From contig NZ_JAMTDQ010000063.1 of the NCBI RefSeq assembly GCF_023806635.1, positions 1 through 64,000 of the forward strand: 64,000 nucleotides of DNA, written 5' to 3'. The DNA is from Accumulibacter sp. GTDB lineage: Bacteria; Pseudomonadota; Gammaproteobacteria; Burkholderiales; Rhodocyclaceae. A model generated the notes under the pieces. It made no database searches, was not told where the DNA came from, and worked only from the letters and a program-made list of their open reading frames with translations. The translations under genes were made by a program, and so were the position numbers. Each line of letters starts with the position of its first letter. Positions within the stretch are counted from its first letter, which is position 1. Positions 24,746 through 35,022 of the stretch are shown here, one piece after another.

Positions 24746-25821
24746 CGCGCAAGCCGCAGAAAGGAGGATACGGCAATCCGTCGGTAGAAGAGCACGGGCA
24801 GGAGACACACCATCAGCAGATGAATGCCGAGCAGGGCGACGGCGAAGGAGAACTTCCCGCGCGCCACCCATTCCTGACCGATGGTCACCAGATTGTTGTA
24901 GAACAGATAGGCCAGAATCGCCAGCAGCATGTTGGCCGAGCGACCGGCGCGTGGATTGACGAAGGAGAGCGGAATCGACAGCAGCGCCAGAATCAGCGCC
25001 GAAATCGGCAGGCTGAGGCGGCCGAGCAGTTCGCTTCGATGTTGCCGCGAGTCGTTCGCCACCAGTTCCACAGTGCCCATGCTGCGGGGCGTCTGGACCA
25101 CACCGCGCGCCTCCTTGGTTTCCAGGCGAACCGCATAGCGTGCGAACTCGATCTGACTGATCTCGACGCTTCCCGGCGCGAACTCATAGCGGCGGCCTTC
25201 CTGGAGAACGATGAAGCGATCGCCGTTGGCGGCGATCTCCTGGTATCCCGTGCCGGCGGTGGTGATGCCGAGGTGGTCGGGGCGCGTGTCACTGACGAAG
25301 ACGTTGCGCACGTGGCTGGTGTCTTCGGCGACTTCTTCGACAAACACCACGCGGTTGCCCGTCGATGACTCCTGAAAGGTGCCAGGTGCCACCTGACCGG
25401 CGTCCCGGCGCGTGCTGAGCTTGTTGCGGAACTCGATGCTTTCGGACACGGCCCAGGGCGACAGGAAGAAGGCCAGTGCGGCGATGGTCGCCACCAGCGG
25501 CGCGGCGAAGCCGACCACGGGGCGGATCCATGCCGTCAGCGGCAGACCGCAGGAAAACCAGACGACCATCTCGGAGTCGCGGTAAGCCCGGGAGAGACTC
25601 AGGAGAATGGCGACGAACAGCGACAGGGACAGCAGGTGTGGCAGGTAGTTGAGTGCGGCAAAGCCAAGCAGTGCTGCAACGGCGTCCGCTTCGACCTTGC
25701 CCTGGACAGCCTCGTTGAGCAGGCGGATCAACTGCGTTGTCAGCATGATCGCGAACAGAGCCGTGAAGATACCTGCCGCCGTCTGCGCAAATTCGCGCCG
25801 CACCGCCCGCTGAAAGATCAT
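24742..25821 (-). CDS. lptF: LPS export ABC transporter permease LptF
   Basis: The 359-residue partner of LptG begins MIFQRAVRREFAQTAAGIF, then has helices at 15-35, 55-80 and 100-120, a periplasmic domain with FQESSTGNRVVFVEEV, and C-terminal helices (LGRLSLPISALILALLSIPLSFVNPRAGRS). It is divergent from pepA, the order lptG-lptF-pepA-holC being conserved in many proteobacteria. Its own promoter is not obvious; the gap carries a good promoter pointing to pepA. Confidence 0.93.
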   Translation of the reverse strand: MIFQRAVRREFAQTAAGIFTALFAIMLTTQLIRLLNEAVQGKVEADAVAALLGFAALNYLPHLLSLSLFVAILLSLSRAYRDSEMVVWFSCGLPLTAWIRPVVGFAAPLVATIAALAFFLSPWAVSESIEFRNKLSTRRDAGQVAPGTFQESSTGNRVVFVEEVAEDTSHVRNVFVSDTRPDHLGITTAGTGYQEIAANGDRFIVLQEGRRYEFAPGSVEISQIEFARYAVRLETKEARGVVQTPRSMGTVELVANDSRQHRSELLGRLSLPISALILALLSIPLSFVNPRAGRSANMLLAILAYLFYNNLVTIGQEWVARGKFSFAVALLGIHLLMVCLLPVLFYRRIAVSSFLRLAR

Positions 25822-25824
25822 TCT

Positions 25825-25854
25825 TTGACTTTGCTGAAATACTGCAGTGATAAT
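25825..25854 (+). promoter_or_regulatory. Sigma-70 promoter of pepA
   Basis: TTGACT (25825-25830), an 18-base spacer and GATAAT (25849-25854) form a near-consensus promoter; TGATAA one base earlier gives a 17-base spacer. The predicted start near 25861 leaves a leader of about 38 bases before GTG 25899. Confidence 0.7.
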
Positions 25855-25898
25855 CGATGCTTTTCTGAACCAGCACGCGCTTGACGAGGAGGGGGTCG

Positions 25899-27395
25899 GT
25901 GGAATTTAGCATAAAAAGTGGCAGCCCGGAGAAGCAGCGCAGTGCGTGTGTGGTGGTCGGCGTCTTCGAACCGCGGAAGCTGACGCTGACCGGCGAAGTC
26001 CTCGACAATGCGGCCCGGAACCATTTGTCGGACATCATCCGTCGCGGTGACATGGAGGGCAAGGCAGGTTCCACCTTGCTGCTGCACAACGTTCCCGGCA
26101 CCCTGTGCGATCGGGTGTTGCTGGTTGGACTCGGCAAGGAGAAGGAGTTTGGCGACAAGGAGTTCGCTGACGCCATCCGTGTGGCGGTGCGCACGCTGAA
26201 TGAAACAGGATCTTTCGACGGGACGGTCTTCCTGACCGACACGGCCGTCAGGAGACGCAGTACGGCGTGGCGTGTGCGACAGGCGGTTATCGTTGCGCAC
26301 GAGGCGGTCTATCGCTTCGACCAGTTCAAGAGCAAGAAGGACAAGGTGCGCCGGCCGTTGCGCAAGCTGACCTTCGTCGTCGACCGGCGCAACGAGCTCG
26401 CCGCCGCCGAGGCGGCCCTGATCCAGGGCCAGGCGATCGGCGAGGGCGTCAACCTGGCCAAGGATCTTGCCAATCTGCCAGCCAATGTGTGTACTCCGAG
26501 CTACCTCGCGGAGACGGCACAGAAGCTGGCGGTCGAGCACAGGCTCGACTGCCAGATCGTAGACCGCGACGAGATGACCGCATTGGGCATGCATTCCCTG
26601 CTGGCCGTTGCCAGCGGTTCGCGCCAGCCAGCCAAGCTGATCGTCCTGCAGTACAAGGGGGGCAAGGGGGATGACAAGCCACTGGCGCTGATCGGCAAGG
26701 GCATCACCTTCGACACCGGTGGCATCTCCCTCAAGCCGGCGCCCGAAATGGACGAGATGAAATACGACATGTGCGGCGCTGCCAGCGTTCTCGGCACCAT
26801 GAAGGCGGTGGCGGCGATGAGACTGCCGCTCAACCTGACGGTGATCGTTCCGGCGGCGGAAAACATGCCGGGCGGGGGGGCGACGCGTCCGGGTGATATC
26901 GTTACCTCGATGTCCGGTCAGACCATCGAGATCCTCAACACCGATGCCGAGGGCCGGCTGATCCTGTGCGATGCGCTCACCTATGCTGCGCGCTTCGACC
27001 CGGACATCGTGGTCGACGTCGCTACGCTGACCGGTGCCTGCGTGATCGCTCTCGGTCACGTCGCCACGGGGGTTTTCGCCAACAACGACACGCTCGCACG
27101 CGAGTTGCTGCACGCCGGTGACGAGGCGCACGATCGTGCCTGGCAGATGCCATTGTGGAGCGACTATCAGGAACTGCTCAAGAGCCCTTTTGCCGACATG
27201 TCGAATGTCGGTGGCCGCTCAGCGGGCAGCATCACGGCTGCCTGCTTTCTCGCCCGTTTCGCGAGGAAGTACGTCTGGGCGCACCTCGACATCGCCGGTA
27301 CCGCCTGGAAGTCGGGGAACGAAAAGGGTGCGACGGGGCGACCGGTTTCGCTGCTCGTACACTATCTGCTCAAACGAGCCGGAAGACTTAATTGA
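25899..27395 (+). CDS. pepA: Cytosol aminopeptidase (leucyl aminopeptidase)
   Basis: The 498-residue M17 peptidase has an N-terminal macro-like domain and a C-terminal catalytic domain with the two-metal site: GKGITFDTGGISLKP, MKYDMCGAASVLG and the family signature NTDAEGRLIL. It removes N-terminal residues from peptides; in some bacteria the hexamer also binds DNA. The start GTG 25899 is preceded by GAGGAGGGGG and gives the common family N-terminus MEFSIKSGSPEKQ. The stop overlaps the TTG start of holC. Confidence 0.95.
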   Translation: MEFSIKSGSPEKQRSACVVVGVFEPRKLTLTGEVLDNAARNHLSDIIRRGDMEGKAGSTLLLHNVPGTLCDRVLLVGLGKEKEFGDKEFADAIRVAVRTLNETGSFDGTVFLTDTAVRRRSTAWRVRQAVIVAHEAVYRFDQFKSKKDKVRRPLRKLTFVVDRRNELAAAEAALIQGQAIGEGVNLAKDLANLPANVCTPSYLAETAQKLAVEHRLDCQIVDRDEMTALGMHSLLAVASGSRQPAKLIVLQYKGGKGDDKPLALIGKGITFDTGGISLKPAPEMDEMKYDMCGAASVLGTMKAVAAMRLPLNLTVIVPAAENMPGGGATRPGDIVTSMSGQTIEILNTDAEGRLILCDALTYAARFDPDIVVDVATLTGACVIALGHVATGVFANNDTLARELLHAGDEAHDRAWQMPLWSDYQELLKSPFADMSNVGGRSAGSITAACFLARFARKYVWAHLDIAGTAWKSGNEKGATGRPVSLLVHYLLKRAGRLN

Positions 27396-27817
27396 CCAGG
27401 ATTTTCTTCTACCACAACGCCGCCGATCGGGTGGCAATGGCCGCCAGCCTGATCGCCCGGGCGGTCGGCCAAAAGAAGAGCTTGCTGGTCTACGCGCCCG
27501 ACACCGCGGTTGCTGCGGCCCTCGACCGGCACCTCTGGCTGCATCCGCCGACCGGCTTCCTGCCGCACGTCGCCAGCGATTCTCCGCTGGCCGGAGAAAC
27601 GCCGGTGGTGATTGCCGGCCGACTGGATGCCATCGATCGCGATGAGCGGCTGTTCAACCTGGCACCCGAGGTGCCGCCGGGCTTCGCCCGTTTCAATAGC
27701 CTGATCGAGATCGTCGGCCAGGGTGAGGAGGAGCGACTTGCCGGGCGCCAGCGCGCGCGGTTCTACCGCGATCGTGGCTACGACATCCAGTATTTCGATC
27801 AGGCAGGGAGAGTCTGA
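27392..27817 (+). CDS. holC: DNA polymerase III chi subunit
   Basis: The 141-residue protein matches HolC: IFFYHNAADRVAMAASLIARAV, LLVYAPDTAVAAALDRHLW, FLPHVASDSPLAGETPVVIAG and RFNSLIEIVG. Chi binds SSB and links the clamp loader to single-stranded DNA. It begins with TTG inside the pepA stop (TTGA), and its own stop overlaps the next ATG by one base, so three genes are translationally linked. Confidence 0.9.
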   Translation: MTRIFFYHNAADRVAMAASLIARAVGQKKSLLVYAPDTAVAAALDRHLWLHPPTGFLPHVASDSPLAGETPVVIAGRLDAIDRDERLFNLAPEVPPGFARFNSLIEIVGQGEEERLAGRQRARFYRDRGYDIQYFDQAGRV

Positions 27818-28335
27818 TGGCGGACGATGGCGACCTGATCAGGCGTGCGGATTCGCTGATCGGATCCGATGCAGGTGCGACTGGCGCGGAACCTCACGGC
27901 ACCCCGCGTCACGGGCGGCGTCGGCGCAGCTTCGTCGCATCGACTGCAGACCGGCCAGCCATCGAGGGCGGCACGATGGCCGGTGGCGAGGACGAGGATC
28001 TGCCGTTGCTCACTGAGGTCGTTCCGCCGGCAACGGGTGCTGCCACTGAGGTGCCGGCGGCAGTCGCCGCGTCCCTTCGCTCTCGTCTTGCCGGCGACCT
28101 TTGCCAGCAGCTCGAGCAGCGACTGGCGAGCGAAACGCCGGTCCTCATCGCGTCGACCCTGGACAGCGCAGGGGTGCAACTGCGACGGGGGATCACTGCA
28201 GCCATCGTGGCAGTGCTGGATGACTTCCTGGCGCAACGTGGCCAGCTGCCGCTGCCGGGGCTTGAGGAATGCTCGTCGCCGGCAACGGACCGAGCGCGGC
28301 GGGTGACCGCGGAGGCCACGGACGATCCGTTATAA
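27817..28335 (+). CDS. Hypothetical protein between holC and valS
   Basis: I do not recognise this 172-residue frame. It has an Arg-rich patch (HGRRRRSF, residues 32-39), an acidic stretch (GGEDEDLPLLTE) and a helical part (LRSRLAGDLCQQLEQRLASETPVLIASTLD, then LRRGITAAIVAVLDDFLA). There is no signal peptide or membrane helix. It overlaps the holC stop by one base (TGATG), which supports it being translated. Short unknown genes occur at this place in related genomes; a function cannot be proposed. Confidence 0.6.
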   Translation: MADDGDLIRRADSLIGSDAGATGAEPHGTPRHGRRRRSFVASTADRPAIEGGTMAGGEDEDLPLLTEVVPPATGAATEVPAAVAASLRSRLAGDLCQQLEQRLASETPVLIASTLDSAGVQLRRGITAAIVAVLDDFLAQRGQLPLPGLEECSSPATDRARRVTAEATDDPL

Positions 28336-28336
28336 T
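28331..28336 (+). promoter_or_regulatory. Probable -10 box of valS
   Basis: A perfect TATAAT overlaps the stop of the upstream hypothetical gene and lies 31 bases before the valS ATG. The region 16-18 bases upstream lacks a -35 hexamer; TGACCG at 28304 is too far (21 bases). Confidence 0.45.
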
Positions 28337-28367
28337 GCGCTTCCCTGACTTCCCGTGATGCGTGCCC

Positions 28368-31205
28368 ATGGAACTCGCCAAGAGCTTTGAACCGGCAGAG
28401 ATCGAACGACGCTGGTACCCGGCCTGGGAGGCACGGGGCTACTTCGGTGCGGGCCTGGACGCGGACAAGGCCAGATCTTTCTGCATCCTGCTGCCACCGC
28501 CCAACGTCACCGGTACCCTGCACATGGGCCACGGCTTCAATCAGGCGATCATGGACGCGCTGACGCGCTACCACCGCATGCGGGGTGACAACACACTGTG
28601 GCAGCCGGGTACCGATCATGCAGGAATTGCGACGCAGATCGTCGTCGAGCGCCAACTCGACGCCGAAGGGGTCTCGCGGCACGATCTCGGGCGCGAGAAG
28701 TTCCTGCAGAAGGTGTGGCAGTGGAAGGAGTTTTCGGGTAGTACCATCACTCGCCAGATGCGCCGCCTGGGCACCTCGCCCGACTGGAGCCGCGAACGTT
28801 TCACGATGGACGCCGGCCTGTCGCGAACGGTCACGGAGACTTTCGTCCGACTCTACCGGGAGGGGCTGATCTATCGCGGCAAGCGTTTGGTGAACTGGGA
28901 TCCCGTCCTGCAGACCGCGGTTTCAGACCTGGAAGTGGTCCAGGAAGAGGAGCGCGGACAACTTTGGCACATTCGTTACCCATTGGCTGACGGCAGCGCG
29001 TCGCTGGTTGTTGCGACGACCCGCCCTGAGACGATGCTCGGTGACACTGCGGTGATGGTGCACCCCGAAGACGAGCGCTACCGCCACCTTTTGGGGAAGA
29101 TGGTCCGCCTGCCCCTCTGTGGGCGCGAAATTCCGATCATTGCCGATGCCTATGTCGATCTCGCTTTCGGCACCGGCTGTGTCAAGGTAACCCCGGCACA
29201 CGATTTCAACGACTACGCGGTCGCTCAGCGTCACCGGCTGCCGATGATCCCGATCCTGACGCTCGACGCGCGCGTGAACGACCACGCTCCGGAGCGCTAT
29301 CGCGGTCTCGATCGCTTCGCTGCGCGAGAGCTGGTCGTCAGTGATCTCGAGCAGCACGGCTTTCTGGACAAGGTCGAGCCGCATGTCCTCAAGGTTCCAC
29401 GTGGAGATCGAACGGGTGTCGTCATCGAGCCGATGCTCACCGACCAGTGGTTCGTGGCGATGAGCAAGCCCGGTGCCGACGGCCGCAGCATCGCCGGCAA
29501 GGCCCTCGACTGCGTCGCTTCGGGCGAGATCCGCTTCTTTCCGGAGAACTGGGTCAACACCTACAACCAGTGGTTGAACAACATCCAGGACTGGTGCATC
29601 TCGCGGCAACTCTGGTGGGGTCACCAGATTCCCGCCTGGTACGGCGAAGACGGACGGGTCTTCGTCGCCCACGACGAGGACGAGGCGAGGGCGGAAGCGA
29701 ACGCTGCCGGCTGCCAGGGTCCGCTGGTGCGTGACCCGGATGTCCTCGACACCTGGTATTCGTCGGCGCTGTGGCCGTTCTCGACGCTCGACTGGACGCC
29801 GCGGTGGCCGGTGGAGAGCAACCCCGCACTGGACCTCTACCTGCCGTCGACGGTCCTCGTCACGGGGTTCGATATCATCTTCTTCTGGGTTGCACGGATG
29901 GTCATGATGACCCGGCACGTCACCGGCCGCATCCCGTTCAGGCATGTCTATGTCCACGGCCTCATCAGGGACGCTGAAGGACAGAAGATGAGCAAGTCGA
30001 AGGGCAACGTGCTCGACCCGATCGATCTCATCGACGGCATCGGTCTTGATGCGCTGATCGAGAAGCGTACCAGCGGACTGATGAACCCGAGGCAGGCGGA
30101 GCAGATCGAGAAGCGAACGCGCAAGGAGTATCCGCACGGGATTGCCGCCTTTGGTACCGATGCCCTGCGCTTCACCTTCCTCTCACTCGCCAGTCCCGGA
30201 CGGGACATCAAGTTCGATCTCGGCCGCTGCGAGGGGTACCGAAATTTCTGCAACAAGCTGTGGAACGCCAGCCGCTTTGTCCTGATGCACACTGCCGGGC
30301 ACGATCTGGGTCTCGATGACTGCACGCCCGGCGGTTGCACGACCCGACTCGCCTTCTCCTTCGCAGACCGCTGGATCGTCAGCAGGCTGCAGCGTACCGA
30401 GGCCGAACTGGCGCAGCATTTCGCCGACTACCGTTTTGATCTGCTGGCGCGGTCGCTCTACGAGTTCGTCTGGGACGAGTTCTGTGACTGGTACGTCGAA
30501 CTGTCGAAGGTCCAGCTGCAGTACGGGAGCGAAGCCGAGGTCCGGGGGACGCGTCGGACGTTGGCGCGCGTCCTGGAGGCGGTTCTTCGCCTGGCACACC
30601 CGCTGCTTCCGTTCATCACGGAAGAACTGTGGCAGGCGGTGGCCCCGCTAGCGGGTCGCAAGACGCATGACTCGGTGATGCTGGCAGCCTATCCGCAGGC
30701 ACAGCCGGAAAAGATCGATGCGCAGAGCGAAGCCAGCGTGCAGGAGTTGAAGTCACTGGCATATGCCTGTCGCAATCTGCGCGGCGAAATGAGCCTGTCG
30801 CCGGCCGTGCGGGTGCCTTTGGTCGCTTGCGGCCAGGCGCGCGTGTTGGCCGATTTCGCTCCCTATTTGAAGGCGCTTTGCAAGCTGTCCGAGATGCAAA
30901 TCGTTTCCGAGATGCCGGGCAGCGCCAATGCGCCGGTTGCCGTCGTCGGTGAAACCAAACTCATGCTGCAGGTCGAGATCGATGTCGGCGTCGAGTGCGA
31001 AAGGCTCGACAAGGAGATCGCCCGGCTCAGCGGTGAGATTGGCAAGGCGAGGGCGAAGCTGGCCAACGCGAGCTTCGTGGCCCGTGCTCCGGCTGCGGTG
31101 GTGGAACAGGAACGACGGCGCCTCGACGCTTTCGTCGCGACACTCGCCGAACTCGAGCCGCGGCGTGCGAGCCTTGACAGCAGCCGGACGCCAGCCGGCT
31201 GCTGA
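28368..31205 (+). CDS. valS: Valyl-tRNA synthetase
   Basis: The 945-residue class I synthetase has HMGH (52-55, the HIGH motif), a long CP1 editing insertion that removes mischarged threonine, KMSKS at 540-544, the anticodon-binding helices and a C-terminal coiled coil ([20 protein letters not shown]). ATG 28368 is preferred to GTG 28362. Length and motif order are complete. Confidence 0.97.
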   Translation: MELAKSFEPAEIERRWYPAWEARGYFGAGLDADKARSFCILLPPPNVTGTLHMGHGFNQAIMDALTRYHRMRGDNTLWQPGTDHAGIATQIVVERQLDAEGVSRHDLGREKFLQKVWQWKEFSGSTITRQMRRLGTSPDWSRERFTMDAGLSRTVTETFVRLYREGLIYRGKRLVNWDPVLQTAVSDLEVVQEEERGQLWHIRYPLADGSASLVVATTRPETMLGDTAVMVHPEDERYRHLLGKMVRLPLCGREIPIIADAYVDLAFGTGCVKVTPAHDFNDYAVAQRHRLPMIPILTLDARVNDHAPERYRGLDRFAARELVVSDLEQHGFLDKVEPHVLKVPRGDRTGVVIEPMLTDQWFVAMSKPGADGRSIAGKALDCVASGEIRFFPENWVNTYNQWLNNIQDWCISRQLWWGHQIPAWYGEDGRVFVAHDEDEARAEANAAGCQGPLVRDPDVLDTWYSSALWPFSTLDWTPRWPVESNPALDLYLPSTVLVTGFDIIFFWVARMVMMTRHVTGRIPFRHVYVHGLIRDAEGQKMSKSKGNVLDPIDLIDGIGLDALIEKRTSGLMNPRQAEQIEKRTRKEYPHGIAAFGTDALRFTFLSLASPGRDIKFDLGRCEGYRNFCNKLWNASRFVLMHTAGHDLGLDDCTPGGCTTRLAFSFADRWIVSRLQRTEAELAQHFADYRFDLLARSLYEFVWDEFCDWYVELSKVQLQYGSEAEVRGTRRTLARVLEAVLRLAHPLLPFITEELWQAVAPLAGRKTHDSVMLAAYPQAQPEKIDAQSEASVQELKSLAYACRNLRGEMSLSPAVRVPLVACGQARVLADFAPYLKALCKLSEMQIVSEMPGSANAPVAVVGETKLMLQVEIDVGVECERLDKEIARLSGEIGKARAKLANASFVARAPAAVVEQERRRLDAFVATLAELEPRRASLDSSRTPAGC

Positions 31206-31464
31206 CGAAGCGCGACCGGTGCCGGTCGTCGGTGACGCCGGAGAAGTCTCGAGGAAATCGTCGCCAGCAGGGCGAGATGCCGGGCGTGAGCGAGCGGGCG
31301 ACGAGACACATCCAGTCCATGGGCGAGGAGTGAGCGACCAGGGAAGGGGCAGATCGGTTGCGCAGTCGATTGATTCTCAGTCTCTGAGCATCTCACGCCC
31401 ACAGATCACGCGCCCGGTGTTCTCCAAGAATCAAGTGCTTGTGATTTTGTTTCTGGAGAGCCGT
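31206..31464. other. Gap between convergent valS and pabBC with an imperfect hairpin
   Basis: No gene is supported. TCTCC...AATCA (31421-31433) pairs imperfectly with TGATT...GGAGA (31442-31459), an interrupted stem that may end both transcripts. Nothing else is recognisable. Confidence 0.35.
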
Positions 31465-33243
31465 TCAGCTGGTCAGGGTTACCGCCACCAAGCCGCGCAG
31501 GGCGTTGCCGAGGTAGAGGGCGGAGGCCCGCTGCAGGTCGGTCTGCCTGAGGACCCGTTCGACCGCCCGGCCTGATTCGAGCAGCTTTCGCCGCAGGACT
31601 CCCGGTAGCAGACCGCAGGACAGCGGGGGGGTCAGGAGCAGTCCGCCGTGCGCGACGAAGACGCTGCTGCGCGCGCCTTCGCAGACCTCGCCGCGTTCGT
31701 TGCAGAAGATTGCATCGAACACTGCGGGACGATCAGCCAGTGCTGCCAACGCGCGATCGCATCGAGACCGCAGCGTCGTCTTGTGTCGTAGCAGGTAGTC
31801 ATCGGCCGACACGGCTTCGCTGGCGAATACCGCAGTCCGTTTCGCCGCGGCGTCGTCGGTCAGTGGCGACACGTTGGTAGCATGGCTCCCGTCATGCCGG
31901 AGCAGCAGGCGAACCCGGAAAACACCGTCTGGATGGCTGGTGGCGGCAGCGGCCAGCGCGGCCGACACGTGGGGCAGCGCACAGGTGAACCCAAGGCTGG
32001 CTGCCGATGCCTGCAGGCGATCGAGATGGAATTGCAGCAGGGGAAAGCGGCCGGCTTCGAGGCGCAGTGTCTCGAAGAGCTCGAACCCGGGGTCGGAGTC
32101 GATCAGAAAACGCGCCTTCAGCAGACATTCCGCGTATTCACTTGCCGCATCGGCGTCGGCGACGATGCCGCTACCGACGCCCATCCGCGCGTGCCCGGTA
32201 GGGCCGAGTTCCAGCGTGCGGATTGCCACGTTGAAGCGGCAGTCGCCACCCGGGGCCAGCCAGCCAAGAGCTCCGGTGTACAGTCCCCGCGGCTCCTGCT
32301 CCAGTTCCGCAATGCGCTGCATGGCTCTGATTTTCGGTGCGCCGGTGATCGAGCCGCACGGAAACAGGGCGCGGAACAGGTCCAATAAACTGGCGCCTGG
32401 CACTTCGGCCGTCACCGTGGAGACCATCTGCCATAGGGTCGGGTAGGCCTCGGTCTCGCAGAGGGCAAGCACGTGAACCTTTCCGGGTTCAGCAAGTCGC
32501 CCGAGATCATTGCGGAGCAGGTCGACGATCATGACGTTCTCCGCTCGCTCCTTGGGCGAAGAGACGAGAGCTGCACGCCGCGTTTCATCCTCCGCCGCCG
32601 TTCTGCCGCGCGCCGCAGTGCCTTTCATCGGTCGCGTCTGCACCTGGTCCGCTCGGCGCTCGAAGAACAGCTCGGGCGAAAACGAAAGGATCTTCTCGCC
32701 GGCGATCGTCAGGTAGGCTCCATAGCGGACAGGTTGTCGTGCTCGCAGGCGCAGGTACAGCGCCAGCGAGTCGCCATAGACGCGGCAGCGCATGGGGAAC
32801 GTGAGGTTGATCTGATAGCAGTCGCCGTCCGCGATCCACTGGCGAATCTGTCCCACCTGGTCTGCATACCGTGAAGACGAGACAGTCGGCAGCAGATCGG
32901 CTACTCCTGCTGTTCGTTGCGCTTCCGGAAGGAAGGCGACGCGGGCGGCCAGGAAAGCGTTGACTGCCTGCGCGTCCAGCCAGTCGCCACGCTGGAATAC
33001 CCAGGCACGGATGACCGGTCCCGCTCCGGCCAACGCCGCGGCGGTCGCCTCCAAGGAGGTCGCGAGTGCGTAATCGGCAGCCATCGCAACCCACCGCCCG
33101 GCCGCGAGTTCCCCCTCGATGGCGGCGAAAAGAGGAGTGTGATCGCCGCTGACGGCGAGCCGGAAACTACGGCAGTAGCCGTCAAGCAGCAGCGCATCGC
33201 CGCGATCACCATCGAACAGCGCAAAGTCGCTACTGCCAGACAT
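31465..33243 (-). CDS. pabB: Bifunctional aminodeoxychorismate synthase component I / 4-amino-4-deoxychorismate lyase (PabB-PabC fusion)
   Basis: The 592-residue protein joins two folate enzymes. Residues 1-340 are a chorismate-binding PabB: DGDCYQINLTFP, SFSPELFFER, RPMKGTAARG, ENVMIVDLLRNDLGR, FPCGSITGAPKIRAM and ASEYAECLLKA. From about 350, FELFETLRLEAGRFPLLQFHLDR starts a class IV aminotransferase-like lyase, with IFCNERGEVCEGARSSVFV near the PLP site. Together, with a separate PabA, it makes p-aminobenzoate. The start ATG 33243 fits; GTG 33276 is possible. It lies 54 bases after the TusA-like gene. Confidence 0.93.
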   Translation of the reverse strand: MSGSSDFALFDGDRGDALLLDGYCRSFRLAVSGDHTPLFAAIEGELAAGRWVAMAADYALATSLEATAAALAGAGPVIRAWVFQRGDWLDAQAVNAFLAARVAFLPEAQRTAGVADLLPTVSSSRYADQVGQIRQWIADGDCYQINLTFPMRCRVYGDSLALYLRLRARQPVRYGAYLTIAGEKILSFSPELFFERRADQVQTRPMKGTAARGRTAAEDETRRAALVSSPKERAENVMIVDLLRNDLGRLAEPGKVHVLALCETEAYPTLWQMVSTVTAEVPGASLLDLFRALFPCGSITGAPKIRAMQRIAELEQEPRGLYTGALGWLAPGGDCRFNVAIRTLELGPTGHARMGVGSGIVADADAASEYAECLLKARFLIDSDPGFELFETLRLEAGRFPLLQFHLDRLQASAASLGFTCALPHVSAALAAAATSHPDGVFRVRLLLRHDGSHATNVSPLTDDAAAKRTAVFASEAVSADDYLLRHKTTLRSRCDRALAALADRPAVFDAIFCNERGEVCEGARSSVFVAHGGLLLTPPLSCGLLPGVLRRKLLESGRAVERVLRQTDLQRASALYLGNALRGLVAVTLTS

Positions 33244-33297
33244 CAAGCTGCGGGCGCCTGAGCCCTCACGCGCCACGCGTTGTGATGGCTGCGCGTC

Positions 33298-33525
33298 TCA
33301 CTTGCGCCGGAGAAAGAACTCGAAGACCTTGCCGGTTTCGGAACGCGACAGCAACTCGTTGCCCGTCTGTCTGGCGAAGGCCTCGAAATCCTTGACGGCG
33401 CCGGGGTCGGTCGCCAGTACATGCAGCACCTCCCCTGCCGACATTTCGGCAAGCGCTTTCTTGGTCCGCAGGATGGGCAAGGGGCAGTTGAGGCCCTTGA
33501 CATCTAACTCTCGATCGAAATGCAT
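33298..33525 (-). CDS. TusA-family sulfur carrier protein
   Basis: The 75-residue protein has the TusA signature LDVKGLNCPLPILRTKKAL with the persulfide-carrying Cys near residue 14, and a beta-alpha fold ending FEFFLRRK. TusA proteins relay sulfur for tRNA thiolation, molybdenum cofactor or sulfur oxidation. Neighbouring moaC and soxYZ make the last two roles worth considering, but those genes are on the other strand. ATG 33525 is preferred to GTG 33537. Confidence 0.88.
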   Translation of the reverse strand: MHFDRELDVKGLNCPLPILRTKKALAEMSAGEVLHVLATDPGAVKDFEAFARQTGNELLSRSETGKVFEFFLRRK

Positions 33526-33552
33526 GTCGTGATCCACAAGAAAGCCAAGCGA

Positions 33553-35022
33553 CTATTGTAAGCGCTGGAAGCCGCTTCTTCTCTGCTTCGCTTCCTCGGC
33601 CTGCAGTCTACGCAGTTCGCGCAGGCGTGCGTCCACTGCCGACTGCTCGAAGAAACTCCCGTCAGCCGCCTGTTGCGCAAACTGCAGTTGCTCGACAGCG
33701 GGTCCGAGTTGTCCCTGCAGAAAATAGAACTCGGCTTGCGCGCGATGCTGCTGCAGGCGCTTGCCCGTTGCCGAAAACGTCCTGGCCAACAGGCCGTAGA
33801 GTTTGTAGTCCGACGAACGAAGCTGCAACTGCCCATCGAGGAAGATGCGGGCTTGCTGGTACTCCTTCGCCGCGAGGAGCGCGTCAGCGTAACCATAAGC
33901 CAGCGCCATGGACTGCGGATAACGCTGCAAGCTCTCACGATAGATCGTCGCTGCGCCGACCGGGTCGTTGTCGGCGAACCTGATCGCCGCTGCCAGTCCG
34001 GCAAGCAGCGGTGACGAGGGCTTCAGGGCGGCCAGTGCGTCGTACTCGCGCTGTGCTCCCGCCGTGTCCTTTGCTCGCAGTAGCGAGTAGCTCAGCCCGT
34101 AACGAGCTGCCACCTCTGAGGCATACTTCTTCTCCCGCAGTTGTCTGGTGAACTCGCTGATTCCCTCCTGCGGTGTGCTCGCCTGGGCTCGCAGCTTGGC
34201 CCGCACGAGCTGGAAGTCGAGACTGTCGGCCACCTGGCGATAGGGGGCGCTCTGCGCGCGGTTCTGCATGTCCGACATTCGCTCGACGGTCAGCGGATGT
34301 GATCGCAGGTAGACCGGGGCGCTGTTTTCATAGACCCTGCCCGCCTGTTGCAGGCGCCCAAAGAAGTCCGCCATGCCGCGCACGTCGAAGCCCGCCTGCC
34401 CCAATGTCTGAAAACCCACGCGATCGGCCTCACGTTCGAAATCGCGGCTGTAGGCAAGCTGTGCCTGTATCGACCCGGCTTGTGCCGAGGCGATGGTGGC
34501 GTGTGCCACTTGCGAGTTGGAGCGAGCGGCGAGCACGCCGACGGCCATCGCGATCATGGTGGCGACCGAGCTCTGCTTCTCGCGCATGATCTGTCGCGCC
34601 AGGTGTGCCTGCAGTACGTGCGAGATTTCGTGCGCCAGGACCGCGGCCAGTTCGGACTCCGACTGCGCCGTCAGCAGGGTGCCGGTGTTTACGCCGATGA
34701 AACCACCGAACATGGCAAAGGCATTGACCGTGTTGTCGCGGACAAGAAAGAAGTAGCAGTCGGCCGTGGGGTCCGCGCTGGCCGCGAGCAGACGAGCTCC
34801 CAGGCGGTTGAGGTAATCCGACAACTCCGGATCGTCGACATAGCTTGGCTCGCGCAGGCGGATCTCGTTCAGAATCCGCTCGCCAATCTTACGTTCCAGT
34901 TGCGGCGACAGTTCGGCACGGGCAGCCTCACCCAAATCTGGCAGTTCGTCCGTGGCCAAGGCCGCCGGGGACGTCATGGCGGTTGCCAAGAGCACGATGG
35001 AGACGAAACGCGGCAGAGGCAT
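33553..35022 (-). CDS. bepA: M48 metalloprotease with TPR tail (BepA/YfgC-like)
   Basis: The 489-residue protein has a signal peptide (SIVLLATAMTSPAALA), a zinc metalloprotease domain with HEISH at 131-135 and the third ligand in SRDFEREADRVG near 195, and a C-terminal run of tetratricopeptide-like helices (about 300-470). BepA is a periplasmic protease and chaperone that helps LptD assemble or degrades misfolded forms; lptD and surA lie in the same window but are not adjacent. The start ATG 35022 places the signal peptide correctly; the frame extends 22 codons upstream. Confidence 0.88.
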   Translation of the reverse strand: MPLPRFVSIVLLATAMTSPAALATDELPDLGEAARAELSPQLERKIGERILNEIRLREPSYVDDPELSDYLNRLGARLLAASADPTADCYFFLVRDNTVNAFAMFGGFIGVNTGTLLTAQSESELAAVLAHEISHVLQAHLARQIMREKQSSVATMIAMAVGVLAARSNSQVAHATIASAQAGSIQAQLAYSRDFEREADRVGFQTLGQAGFDVRGMADFFGRLQQAGRVYENSAPVYLRSHPLTVERMSDMQNRAQSAPYRQVADSLDFQLVRAKLRAQASTPQEGISEFTRQLREKKYASEVAARYGLSYSLLRAKDTAGAQREYDALAALKPSSPLLAGLAAAIRFADNDPVGAATIYRESLQRYPQSMALAYGYADALLAAKEYQQARIFLDGQLQLRSSDYKLYGLLARTFSATGKRLQQHRAQAEFYFLQGQLGPAVEQLQFAQQAADGSFFEQSAVDARLRELRRLQAEEAKQRRSGFQRLQ

